Notes under the pieces: model-generated | What the model was told of the DNA's origin: nothing | Database searches by the model: none | The model's input: only the letters and a program-made list of their open reading frames with translations | Position numbers and translations under genes: made by a program | Part shown: positions 17,758-25,226 of the stretch, in pieces | Numbering within the stretch: the stretch's first letter is position 1 | Layout: each line of letters opens with the position of its first letter | DNA from: Burkholderia sp. WSM2230 | GTDB lineage: Bacteria; Pseudomonadota; Gammaproteobacteria; Burkholderiales; Burkholderiaceae | Length of the DNA: 64,000 nucleotides | Assembly (NCBI RefSeq): GCF_000472445.1 | Contig: NZ_AXAJ01000005.1 | Location: 186,626 to 250,625, forward strand | Reading direction: 5' to 3'

Positions 17758-18069
17758 ATGAAAACTTCGCGCCGCCATTTTCTATTGATGAGCGTGAGCG
17801 CCGGCTCGTCGCTCGCGCTTTCACGCGTGGCGTTCGGCGCCGGCGCGAATGCGCTCAGCGAAACTGATCCGCAAGCGCGGGCGCTCGGTTACAAGGAAGA
17901 CGCGGCGAAGGTCGACAAGACCAGATATCCGCAGTACGCAGCGGACCAGAAGTGCAGCAACTGTTCGCTGTTTCAGGGCAAGGCGACCGATACGTACGGC
18001 GGCTGCACGCTGTTTGGCGACAAACAGGTTGCGGCGCGCGGATGGTGCAGCTCGTACACGAACATGTGA
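17758..18069 (+). CDS. High-potential iron-sulfur protein (HiPIP), Tat-exported
   Basis: 103 residues from ATG 17758 with GGAGA upstream. A twin-arginine signal opens the protein (TSRRHFLLMSVSAGS, then VAFGAGA), as expected for a periplasmic HiPIP folded with its 4Fe-4S cluster before export. Four cluster cysteines lie in CSNC, GGCTLF and ARGWCSSY, and the spacing C-x2-C-x15-C-x14-C fits the family. Soluble one-electron carrier between periplasmic or respiratory redox partners. It lies 65 bp behind the nitroreductase on the same strand. Confidence 0.93.
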   Translation: MKTSRRHFLLMSVSAGSSLALSRVAFGAGANALSETDPQARALGYKEDAAKVDKTRYPQYAADQKCSNCSLFQGKATDTYGGCTLFGDKQVAARGWCSSYTNM

Positions 18070-18088
18070 GCGGCGTGCCGTGGATTCG

Positions 18089-18439
18089 TCAGATCAACGC
18101 ATCGAGCACGAGCTCGTGCGAGCGGCCAATCCATACCGCGGCGTCGCGATGATCGCGCAACGCGTCACCGGTGTTGGGATGCACGAAGATGTCGAGCGCG
18201 CCGTGATTGAGCGTGAGCCAGGCAATCAGGTCGCCGAACTGCTCGTGCGCGAACCCCAACTGATACGACCACATGGGGTGCGGCCCGACCGGGCGCTCGT
18301 GAAAGCGGCCCATTTGCAGCTTGCCCTGCCAGTGCGCTTCGATCTGCTCGCGAAAGGCCCACGCCTGGTCGCGAGTCGCCGCATCGAAATAGACATGCGC
18401 GTGCCAGCTGTGAATGGCTGAAATGTGACGTGGAGTCAT
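18089..18439 (-). CDS. DOPA 4,5-dioxygenase family protein
   Basis: 116 residues, matching the length of the small bacterial DOPA 4,5-dioxygenase-like proteins. Recognisable segments: SWHAHVYFD near the N-terminus (H-x-H metal site), PVGPHPMWSYQLGF and ALDIFVHPNTGDALRDH, with histidines positioned as in extradiol-type enzymes. Plant and fungal relatives open the ring of DOPA in betalain synthesis; the bacterial substrate is unknown. Downstream of, and possibly co-transcribed with, the GNAT gene at 18475. Confidence 0.85.
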   Translation of the reverse strand: MTPRHISAIHSWHAHVYFDAATRDQAWAFREQIEAHWQGKLQMGRFHERPVGPHPMWSYQLGFAHEQFGDLIAWLTLNHGALDIFVHPNTGDALRDHRDAAVWIGRSHELVLDALI

Positions 18440-18474
18440 GCTGTGTCCGTGAGGTGTCAGTAGTTATCCGCCAT

Positions 18475-18948
18475 TCATTCTGCTTCAGTTTCCGCCGACG
18501 CGCGCGGCGCACGCCTCATGTGAAACTCTCTTTCATCTTCGCCCGCGATTTCGAAGCCGAGCCGCTCGTAAAGGCGCTGCGCCGGGTTGCCTTTCTGCAC
18601 CTTGAGCGCGACGGGCAATGCGGCAGCGTCGGCGGCGCGCAACACCGTGCGCAGCGCGTGCTCGCCGATGCCGCGCCCTTGCAGCGCCGGCGCGATCTGC
18701 AATTGAACGACCAGCCATTCGGTATCTGTTCGATGCGCCTTGAGCAAACCGGCAGGCATGCCGTCGACACAAATCACGCGCGCCGCGTCGTAACGGTGCA
18801 GCAGACGCGCGCGATGCTCGGCGTCGTCCGTGGGTTCGCCGACACGCGCGAGGTGCCCGGTCATCGTCGCCTTGCGCAGCTCGAAGAGAAACGCTTCGTC
18901 GTCCGTGGTGGCAGGGCGCAAGCTTATCGCTGGGTGTTGATCGGGCAT
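18475..18948 (-). CDS. GNAT-family N-acetyltransferase
   Basis: 157 residues. Acetyl-CoA-dependent acyltransferase with the GNAT core: a strand LVVQLQIAPALQGRGIGEHALRTVL carrying the Q-x-x-G-x-G pyrophosphate loop (QGRGIG), and LKVQKGNPAQRLYERLGFEI at the C-terminal motif B. Substrate not predictable. It sits 35 bp ahead of the DOPA dioxygenase-like gene on the same strand. Confidence 0.88.
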   Translation of the reverse strand: MPDQHPAISLRPATTDDEAFLFELRKATMTGHLARVGEPTDDAEHRARLLHRYDAARVICVDGMPAGLLKAHRTDTEWLVVQLQIAPALQGRGIGEHALRTVLRAADAAALPVALKVQKGNPAQRLYERLGFEIAGEDEREFHMRRAPRASAETEAE

Positions 18949-19842
18949 GTCGAGACGGTGTCGGAGGCGCGGCCCGTTAGTAATAATGGGCGCGAATTGT
19001 CACGCCGGCAGCGCTTTTTTACCATGCATCGGCTTTTGAGCGGGCGGGCTTGCACAGTGAATGGATTCCCGTCGTGGTTCGTGCGGCGGGCCAAAGTCAC
19101 GCGCACGGTTGCGGTTTTACCCGCGATGCATCAGGCGCCGCCGATGCTTGCCGCTTGCGCGCCGCGTCGCCAGCACGTTGTATCGCGCGCGCCTGAAGCC
19201 GAGTGCAGCGCGCTTCACGTCCATTGGCATGTGCCTTGCTTTTGTCCTACCCGCGAATCGATACGCGCGCAGGTCCGGGACCTCGCGGCGCGACACGCCG
19301 AGACCCATAAAACGGTATGAAACGCCACCAACGGCGCTAGTTGGCCACGACGAACAATGCTGAATACGAAGCCACACATTCTGACGCGCGCAATAGACGG
19401 CGACGTGACGACGCCTGTGTTCTATCCCGACACAGGCTGTCTGCGTTTCGCCGATTCGCGCGGTGTGGTGTGCGACGAATTGCGGCCGCCGCATTCCTGG
19501 TTTGCGATTGCGTCCGCGTCGCGCGGAGTGCGCGGCGGGACACACGCGATGTCCGCTGGTTTGAGTACGCTATTGCATGACTTCTGTGTGAAACGGTCGC
19601 GCCGGTTGAGCAACGCGCCGCGCACGACGGCGCTCACGCACGCGTGTGCGTTTTCGTCGACGCGCCCATTAAATCACGCAGACATGCACGCGCTCTCACG
19701 TTCGCTTAGGATGGATGTAATGGCCGCGCAGTAGCGGATTCATCAGCGGAAAGCGCCATGCGGGCTTGTGTGTCTATTCAGTTTTGTTCGGTGTCGTTCG
19801 TTGAACAGGGCGGACGGCATAACCAACTTTGCGAGGTGGGCC
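18949..19842. other. 894-bp gap with at most one weak ORF
   Basis: Between the GNAT start and the DUF1488 gene. Apart from a doubtful frame at 19357-19734, I see no recognisable coding sequence or RNA gene; both strands carry overlapping open frames of similar quality, as expected in high-G+C DNA. The GNAT promoter should lie near 18950-19020, where T-rich patches occur. Confidence 0.4.
19357..19734 (+). CDS. Doubtful hypothetical protein, 125 residues
   Basis: ATG-started frame without a Shine-Dalgarno sequence. The first ~60 codons have G/C-rich third positions and a plausible globular composition (TGCLRFADSRG, PPHSWFAIAS); the second half is Arg/Thr/Ser/His rich and less protein-like. No family recognised. 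An antisense frame (19117-19545) overlaps it and cannot be excluded. It may be a fragment of a former gene. Confidence 0.25.
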   Translation: MLNTKPHILTRAIDGDVTTPVFYPDTGCLRFADSRGVVCDELRPPHSWFAIASASRGVRGGTHAMSAGLSTLLHDFCVKRSRRLSNAPRTTALTHACAFSSTRPLNHADMHALSRSLRMDVMAAQ

Positions 19843-20112
19843 ATGGAGATTATCGAGCTTGAACCTAGCGTCTCGGCAGACGGGCGCGCGGTGATTTTCC
19901 AGCTTTCGGCGCGAGGACGGGACCTTGAATGCGCCGTCACGCGTGAAGCGCTGGAGCAGCATTTCTGGCTGCAACGCGGTGCCGCCGAAGACCGCATGCT
20001 GAAGACGTTCGCCGATGGCCGCAAACGCATCACCGCCGTAGCCGAAAGAAAGATGCTGGCGCGGCCGGGCGAAAAAGTCCTGCTGACCATCAGCGACTTT
20101 GCCGCGCGCTGA
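19843..20112 (+). CDS. DUF1488-family small protein
   Basis: 89 residues from ATG 19843, preceded by GCGAGGTGGG. Pattern of the DUF1488 family: a strand with AVIFQLSARGRDLECAVT, then REALEQHFWL and a helix AEDRMLKTFADGRKRITAVAERKML. Function unknown; homologues are widespread short proteins in Burkholderiales. It stands alone, with a gene-poor region on both sides. Confidence 0.8.
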   Translation: MEIIELEPSVSADGRAVIFQLSARGRDLECAVTREALEQHFWLQRGAAEDRMLKTFADGRKRITAVAERKMLARPGEKVLLTISDFAAR

Positions 20113-21009
20113 TGTCGCGCCGATGTCGATTAATGCGTGCGCACACAGCGTCGGCATGACGTTGTGTGCGCTTTCGTTGTGTCGTCTCGTGTTGCGTTGA
20201 GTTTGCGCGGCGGCGCGTGGTCGCCGCAGTCGCATTGCTGCCTGCTTGCCCGTCTCGCGGTTCTTCTCCTGCAGTGCTCTCCCACATGCGTCCCCGATTG
20301 TTACGCCCATTCGTCAAACAGGCGTGGCAAATCCCTTCCTTTTGCCCAATTGCATGAGCGCTCGCTCGAATAAACTGTTTTCCATGGAGCGACAAATCAC
20401 CGAGCCCATCGATGCGGTCTTCCCCCCGCGTCGTTTTGAACCGTACCGTTGATGGCAGTTCGCCGTGGTGGTCGACGCGGCAGTGCAGTAAGCAACATGA
20501 AGTAGAAGCAACGTAATTGGCGCAGTAGCAGGTGAAGCAGCAGCAAATCGTTTTTCGCAGTTTTTGCAGTCCGAGCAGTTGGTTGAACCAGCAACAGCGT
20601 TTTTGCAGTAGCAGCAGTAACCGCATTCGCAGTAGCAGTTGACGTCGCAACCAAAGTCTTCGCAGTGGCAGTAAAGCTGACAACAAAGTTTTTTTCGCAG
20701 CAGCAACAACAGAAGCAGCAAAAGCTCTATCGGTTTCGATGGCTACAGGTCGGCGAGCATCCACGCGCGAGCACGACTCTTCCATCCTGTCCGGCCCTGT
20801 TCTCTCGCGGGAACAGGGCTTTTTTTTGTCGGTGCGGTGCACGACCGGGAATTTCGCCGCTTAAGTCGGTCTTAATAAAGGCTTGCCATCATGCTTACAC
20901 AGACTCACATTAGAGGCTGTCGAGCCGCCGGCGCATCGGCGGCATTCGTCGCCGGAAAATCGTACCGATCTGGCGATGAAGCCGGGAGTTAGCGAAGGAG
21001 GTTGAACGT
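20113..21009. other. Gene-poor region with low-complexity GCAG-rich tract
   Basis: About 900 bp without a confident gene. From roughly 20460 to 20725 the plus strand is packed with GCAG/GCAGTAGCAG and CAGCAGCAA-like words and runs of T, clearly lower in G+C than its surroundings. The tract ends just before a strong plus-strand terminator at 20794-20827. Antisense frames within it are Cys-rich, Thr/Ala/Lys-rich or Leu-rich. It could be a decayed Ala/Lys-rich gene, a repeat expansion, or a non-coding transcript; the sequence alone does not decide. Confidence 0.5.
20794..20827 (+). terminator. Strong Rho-independent terminator
   Basis: Perfect 9-bp stem GCCCTGTTC / GAACAGGGC with an 8-base loop followed by eight T residues, on the plus strand only. 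The nearest intact plus-strand gene upstream (DUF1488) ends 680 bp away, so this terminator implies a transcript across the low-complexity tract. Confidence 0.85.
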
Positions 21010-21483
21010 ATGTCCAGTAAATCGCGAGTCCGCAAATACAATTCGCCGGCCATGTCGCCGCTCTTGCGTGCGCTGACCCATAGCCGTACCGCACACGAGC
21101 CGGTCACCGCCACGCTGATCCTGCAGTGCTATGCGGCGCTCGACGCATTCCGGCGCGGCCACGGCTCGCGCGATCTGCACATGACGTTGAGCCGGCATTT
21201 GTTGGTGTCGCAGGAACTCGCGCGTCTTGGTCTCGGCGAAGATGTACTCGACGACATCCAGCGCGGGCACGCCGCGATGGTTCATCTCGACGAACGCGAG
21301 CAGCGGACCGGCGCCTGGACGCTGAGCGAAGACGAATATTCACGCCTGTGCGCGGCACTGGCGATCCTCGACGGGCAACTTGCGGTTGCCTCGTTGAGCG
21401 AGATTGCGAACGCGCAGGCGCGCATGATCGAAGGCTTGATGCGCTCCGCGCGCACGAACGCGATTGCCGACGCGGTGCTGTGA
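21010..21483 (+). CDS. Conserved Burkholderiaceae hypothetical protein, 157 residues
   Basis: Excellent ribosome-binding site (GAAGGAGG) ahead of ATG 21010. Mostly helical, soluble protein with a basic N-terminus (SSKSRVRKYNS) and no membrane segment: SPLLRALTHSRTAHEPVT, then helices around LILQCYAALDAFRRG and LSEIANAQARMIEGLMRS. I do not recognise a characterised domain; similar proteins in the family are sometimes labelled as Fis-like, which I cannot confirm here. Its transcript ends at the hairpin 21507-21531. Confidence 0.75.
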   Translation: MSSKSRVRKYNSPAMSPLLRALTHSRTAHEPVTATLILQCYAALDAFRRGHGSRDLHMTLSRHLLVSQELARLGLGEDVLDDIQRGHAAMVHLDEREQRTGAWTLSEDEYSRLCAALAILDGQLAVASLSEIANAQARMIEGLMRSARTNAIADAVL

Positions 21484-21506
21484 GCTCGGCTCGCTCAAGA
21501 TGATCA

Positions 21507-21531
21507 AACGCCCCACATGGGGCGTTTTTTT
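21507..21531 (+). terminator. Rho-independent terminator between convergent genes
   Basis: AACGCCCC-ACAT-GGGGCGTT stem-loop immediately followed by a T run (seven or more), 25 bases after the stop at 21483. It serves the plus-strand gene; the convergent lipoprotein gene ends 11 bases further on. Confidence 0.85.
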
Positions 21532-21541
21532 GCGCGGCGGG

Positions 21542-23506
21542 TTAATTGTTGTATTGCGTCACGGCGTAGTACCCGATTCCCTGCTGACTACCGCCGAGTT
21601 CAACGGCGCGCGACGCACCCGACGTCAACGCGGGGAACGGGCAATTGGTACATGTACGCGCACCGAACGAATCAATGCCCGCGCTGACCGTGGTCTGATA
21701 TTGCCCAAGCGTCGTGTTGTTCGGCTTGCCGACCGCAAAGCCGTCGATCTCGCCGCTCGCGCCCGCCAGCGTCAGCCCGGACGCCTGGATCTGCACCGAA
21801 TTCACCGGATAAGCCACGTTCTGTCCATTGACGAGACCCGACCAGCTCACGCTCATCGCGTACTGAATGCTGGCGAGCGATCCGCCAGGCGTGAGAAATT
21901 GCGTCGTGAAATCCGACAGCAAGGACGGCCACGAGACTGTCGCGCCCGCCGCCGCGCCGAGCGGGCTGCCCGGATTCATCACCTGCGACTGGCCGAGCTT
22001 CGCGCCGTTGCTGTCGTAGAACGTGACCGTGTAGGTTGCATAGAGCTGGACCGTGCTGACGTCGACAGCTTGCGCCGCGTACACGCCGCTTGAAGTGGGC
22101 GGCGCAAAGCTTGCCGTCGACGACAGCGATTGCCACGACCAGCGATACATGGACGTGCCGCTTGCACTCATAGCCGGCGACACTGGCGCGGCGCTCAACG
22201 CGGTATCGGCGAGGGCAAGGGTGCTGTTGCCCGTGGCGCTGCGCGGCAGCAGCCAAACCGGCGCGGCGAGCCCCGGACCGCTGACGGATGCGGAGTACAC
22301 GCCTGGGTTCGTCGACGTCGGAATCGTGATGTCGAGCCCGGACTCGTAGCGGTTCACATCGTTGAGCCGGATGTCAAGAAACGTGCGGCGCTGAATCCGC
22401 GAATTGATCGACACCGCGAATTGCGACTGATTGCCGACCAGGTCCCAGGCGAGCTGCGTGCCGTTAGCCAGCGCGACCGGCGCTGCCATTTGCTGCGCGA
22501 TGCTGTAGACAGCGGCTGCCGTGCCGTCCGCGAGCGTGAACGGAATCTGCACGAGCGCTTGCTGCTTGCCGTTGCGCGTGAAGAAGGCGAGGGTTTTTGG
22601 CGAACCGAAACGCGCGCCGGTCAGCCATGCGTCGGACAAGCCGTGGCCGACTGCAAGGTCGCTCGAACCGTTCTCGAGAAAAGTTGCATCGATGGCGGGC
22701 GAGCACGACGTATTCAGCGTGCCCGTCGCGGCGCACGCCGTCAGCAGCGACGCGAGCGGTTCCAGATAATTGGCCGCGGCCGATGGCGCGGCGAGTTTCG
22801 TCGATAGCCCGGTCTGCTTGTTCAATGCGATGGTCATGCCCGGCGCGGCATTCGAAACGAGCAGCAAGCCGCCGTTGGCGCCGGCGACGAGCGACACGGT
22901 GTCGATGACCGCGTCGGCGCCCGTGTGATTCGGCGTGAACGCCGTGCCGACAGGATTGAAGCCGGCTGCCTGAACGCCGTTCGCCGCAAGGACGTCCGCG
23001 AGGATTGCGTCGAGCGTGATGATCGCAATCTGAACCGACGACAGTGTGACTTTCGCGAGCGCGGTGCTCGATGCGAGATCGGACGGATTACCCGAGGCCG
23101 TCAGCATCGCGGCGATTGCGGTGGTCAGCGTGGTGATGTTGGCGACGGCGGGCGCGGTTCCGTTGGGCAGCTTCGCGAGCACCGAGACGAGCGGGCTCGA
23201 AAGGCCGCTAGCGTCGGTTGCGCTGAGCAGGAACGGCGCGGTCATGCCTTTGATTGCGAGCGTGTAGGCGCCCTGCGCGTCCGTGGTAGCAGTGGCTTGC
23301 GCCCCGGTGGCGTCCATCAAGGTCACGCTCGCGCCGACCCACGCACTGCCGCTCGCCACCGTGCCGGTCACGGAAGTCGGCGTCACAGTTTGCGTGGTCG
23401 ACGAGCCGGACGCTGAGCCCGAACCGCCGCCGCCGCACCCGCCCAGTTGAAGGAAAGCAAAAGCCACGGCGGCCGCAATGGCGCTGCGCGCTGACACTCG
23501 ATGCAT
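21542..23506 (-). CDS. Large secreted lipoprotein, Ser/Thr/Ala-rich
   Basis: 654 residues with a lipoprotein signal: hydrophobic AAAVAFAFLQLGGC with lipobox L-G-G-C, followed by a Gly/Ser-rich flexible spacer (GGGGSGSASGSS). The next ~80 residues (VTGTVASGSAWVGASVTLMDATG, AYTLAIKGMTAPFLL) look like a carboxypeptidase-regulatory-like beta-sandwich found at the front of Burkholderia surface lipoproteins. The rest is beta-rich without a recognised catalytic motif; a C-x2-C pair occurs near the C-terminus (RTCTNCPF). Probably anchored to the outer membrane and facing outward or periplasmic. Role unknown. Confidence 0.8.
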   Translation of the reverse strand: MHRVSARSAIAAAVAFAFLQLGGCGGGGSGSASGSSTTQTVTPTSVTGTVASGSAWVGASVTLMDATGAQATATTDAQGAYTLAIKGMTAPFLLSATDASGLSSPLVSVLAKLPNGTAPAVANITTLTTAIAAMLTASGNPSDLASSTALAKVTLSSVQIAIITLDAILADVLAANGVQAAGFNPVGTAFTPNHTGADAVIDTVSLVAGANGGLLLVSNAAPGMTIALNKQTGLSTKLAAPSAAANYLEPLASLLTACAATGTLNTSCSPAIDATFLENGSSDLAVGHGLSDAWLTGARFGSPKTLAFFTRNGKQQALVQIPFTLADGTAAAVYSIAQQMAAPVALANGTQLAWDLVGNQSQFAVSINSRIQRRTFLDIRLNDVNRYESGLDITIPTSTNPGVYSASVSGPGLAAPVWLLPRSATGNSTLALADTALSAAPVSPAMSASGTSMYRWSWQSLSSTASFAPPTSSGVYAAQAVDVSTVQLYATYTVTFYDSNGAKLGQSQVMNPGSPLGAAAGATVSWPSLLSDFTTQFLTPGGSLASIQYAMSVSWSGLVNGQNVAYPVNSVQIQASGLTLAGASGEIDGFAVGKPNNTTLGQYQTTVSAGIDSFGARTCTNCPFPALTSGASRAVELGGSQQGIGYYAVTQYNN

Positions 23507-23874
23507 GTATTTCCCCGATGATGTGATTTGTTTTGTTTTGAAACCGGCTGGTTATGCCGGTATGAGTTTTTGAATTCGCGTTTCTGCCCCGATGAATCGT
23601 GCAAGTCTTCTGTGTTTTATCGCGGCTCTCGGCGCGTTGGGAGAATACTTGAATCCGCGCAATTGTGCCGCGCGTCAAATGGAAATCCGCATGCCGCGAA
23701 GCGGTTACGAGTCCTCGTAAAACCGCGTGACTAAGCGCGGATTAATCGCCGCAGCAGCTTTACCGGACCGATCTGCGCTTGTTAGACTGGCTTTTCGCGC
23801 CCACGCTGGGCGCCATCAATCCCTGCTGTACGACTGCCGGGCTACCGGTCCGCAGCGTAATGATTGGAGACACC
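23507..23874. other. 368-bp intergenic region with two hairpins
   Basis: Divergent promoter region between the lipoprotein and the first YCII gene. It holds ACCGGC-TGGTTAT-GCCGGT (about 23543-23561) in the lipoprotein leader, and a stronger inverted repeat at 23701-23726, GCGGTT-ACGAG-TC-CTCGT-AA-AACCGC. The latter lacks a T run and could be an operator or bidirectional hairpin. No gene seen. Confidence 0.5.
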
Positions 23875-24228
23875 ATGTCTTATATGCTGCTGATCGTCGA
23901 GCCCCCGGAACAACGCGCCGAGCGTGGCGAGGCAAAGGGCCGCGAAGTCTACGACCAGATGGTGCGCTTCGCCGCCGACCTCAAGGAGCGCGGCAAACTG
24001 CTGGCGGCCGAGGCGCTGACTTCATCAAACGACGCCGTGCGCGTCCAGGTCCGCGGCGGCCAGCCGAAACTGCTCGACGGGCCGTTCGCCGAAGCAAAAG
24101 AAATGATCGGCGGCTTCTACCTGCTCAACTGCGATTCACGCGAAGAAGCCGTGGCCATTGCGCAAGCCTGTCCGGCGGCGACATGGTGCACCGTCGAAGT
24201 ACGCAAGCTCGGCCCGTGCTTCATGTAA
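23875..24228 (+). CDS. YCII-related (DGPF) protein 1
   Basis: 117 residues from ATG 23875 (GGAGA upstream). YCII/DGPF fold: SYMLLIVEPPEQR first strand, helix with YDQMVRFAADLKERGK, and the signature LLDGPFAEAKEMIGGFYLL. DGPF proteins are small ferredoxin-like alpha/beta proteins of unclear chemistry that are typically encoded next to ECF42 sigma factors, as here. It is the first of two paralogues in the cluster. Confidence 0.9.
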   Translation: MSYMLLIVEPPEQRAERGEAKGREVYDQMVRFAADLKERGKLLAAEALTSSNDAVRVQVRGGQPKLLDGPFAEAKEMIGGFYLLNCDSREEAVAIAQACPAATWCTVEVRKLGPCFM

Positions 24229-24277
24229 GCGAGGGATTCTTTTTGCTCGGGGTTTTCCCCAGGCGGCGCGACCTATT

Positions 24278-24304
24278 TGTCGAATCGCTTCTGCATTGCC
24301 CGTC
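24278..24304 (+). promoter_or_regulatory. Candidate ECF-type promoter before second YCII gene
   Basis: TGTCGA (24278-24283), a 17-base spacer, then CGTC (24301-24304), about 65 bases before the ATG at 24371. This is the general form of ECF promoters, and to my recollection close to the motif reported for ECF42 targets. It would allow the cluster's own sigma factor to drive the second YCII, VOC and sigma genes. Pattern match by eye only. Confidence 0.4.
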
Positions 24305-24370
24305 GTGTGAGTAAGAGCGGCCAACGCGCCGCGCTCAATCTCAACACTCACGACAAACGGAGTAACGGCG

Positions 24371-24784
24371 ATGCGATTCATGATCCTGGTTAAAGCGACT
24401 GCCGCAAGCGAAGCGGGCGAAATGCCCGAAGCGTCCTTGATGGCCGCAATGGGCGCATATCACGAAGAACTCGCGAAAGCCGGCGTCTTGCTCGACGCCA
24501 CCGGCTTGCAGCCGAGCTCGAAAGGATGGCGCGTTCGCTACAGCGGCGGCCAGCGCTCGGTGATCGACGGCCCGTTCGCGGAAACCAAGGAGCTGATCGC
24601 CGGTTACACGCTGATCCAGGTGCGATCGCGCGAAGAAGCGATGGAATGGGCGCGGCGTTTTCCCGCGCCGTTCGGCGAATACGCCGATGGCGAAATCGAA
24701 GTGCGGCAACTCTTCGAACTGGAGGACTTTGAGCCGAGCCCGGAACTGGAGCGTTTCCGCGAGCTTGAAGCGGGTCGTCGCTGA
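24371..24784 (+). CDS. YCII-related (DGPF) protein 2
   Basis: 137 residues, a second DGPF protein: MRFMILVKATAASEAGE, AAMGAYHEELAKAGVLL, signature VIDGPFAETKELIAGYTLI, then a C-terminal extension (QLFELEDFEPSPELERFRE) absent from the first copy. Lies downstream of the putative ECF promoter and upstream of the VOC and ECF42 genes with short gaps, so a single operon is likely. Confidence 0.92.
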   Translation: MRFMILVKATAASEAGEMPEASLMAAMGAYHEELAKAGVLLDATGLQPSSKGWRVRYSGGQRSVIDGPFAETKELIAGYTLIQVRSREEAMEWARRFPAPFGEYADGEIEVRQLFELEDFEPSPELERFRELEAGRR

Positions 24785-24814
24785 TTTGCCGCCAACCGAT
24801 TATTGGATTTAATC

Positions 24815-25222
24815 ATGCACAAACAAATCTTCGTGAATCTCGCCGTCGGCAATCTCGAACGATCGAAGGCATTTTTCAGCTCGCTCGGTTTCCGCTTCGA
24901 TCCGCAATTCACTAACGAGCAGGCGGCGTGTTTGGTCCTCGGTGAGAATCTTTACGCGATGCTGCTGGTGAAAGATCTCTTCAAGTCGTTCACGCGCAAA
25001 TCGCTTTGTGATCCGAAGGAAAGTACGGAAGCGCTCGTAGGCCTGTCTTGCGAAAGCCGCGGCGAAGTCGACGCGCTGGTCGCAAAAGCGGTCGCCGCGG
25101 GCGGCAGCGTGCCGCGCGCGCCGCAGGACTACGGCTTCATGTACGGCCACGGGTTTGAAGACATCGACGGCCATATCTGGGAACTGATCTATATGGACCC
25201 GAACGCCAAGGCGGCGGGCTGA
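24815..25222 (+). CDS. VOC-superfamily (glyoxalase/bleomycin resistance-like) protein
   Basis: 135 residues from ATG 24815. Paired beta-alpha-beta-beta-beta modules: FVNLAVGNLERSKAFFSSLGF at the start, and YGFMYGHGFEDIDGHIWELIYMD at the end with the G-H-x-W-E pattern of the PhnB-like branch. The family includes metal-dependent lyases and dioxygenases as well as binding proteins. Its place between DGPF proteins and an ECF42 sigma factor is recurrent in bacteria, but the substrate is unknown. Confidence 0.88.
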   Translation: MHKQIFVNLAVGNLERSKAFFSSLGFRFDPQFTNEQAACLVLGENLYAMLLVKDLFKSFTRKSLCDPKESTEALVGLSCESRGEVDALVAKAVAAGGSVPRAPQDYGFMYGHGFEDIDGHIWELIYMDPNAKAAG

Positions 25223-25226
25223 CCCT

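Noticed and set aside
20460..20725. CRISPR array or tandem-repeat locus
   Set aside because: The CAG/GCAG words are irregular in length and spacing, with no constant repeat or unique spacers and no cas genes nearby.
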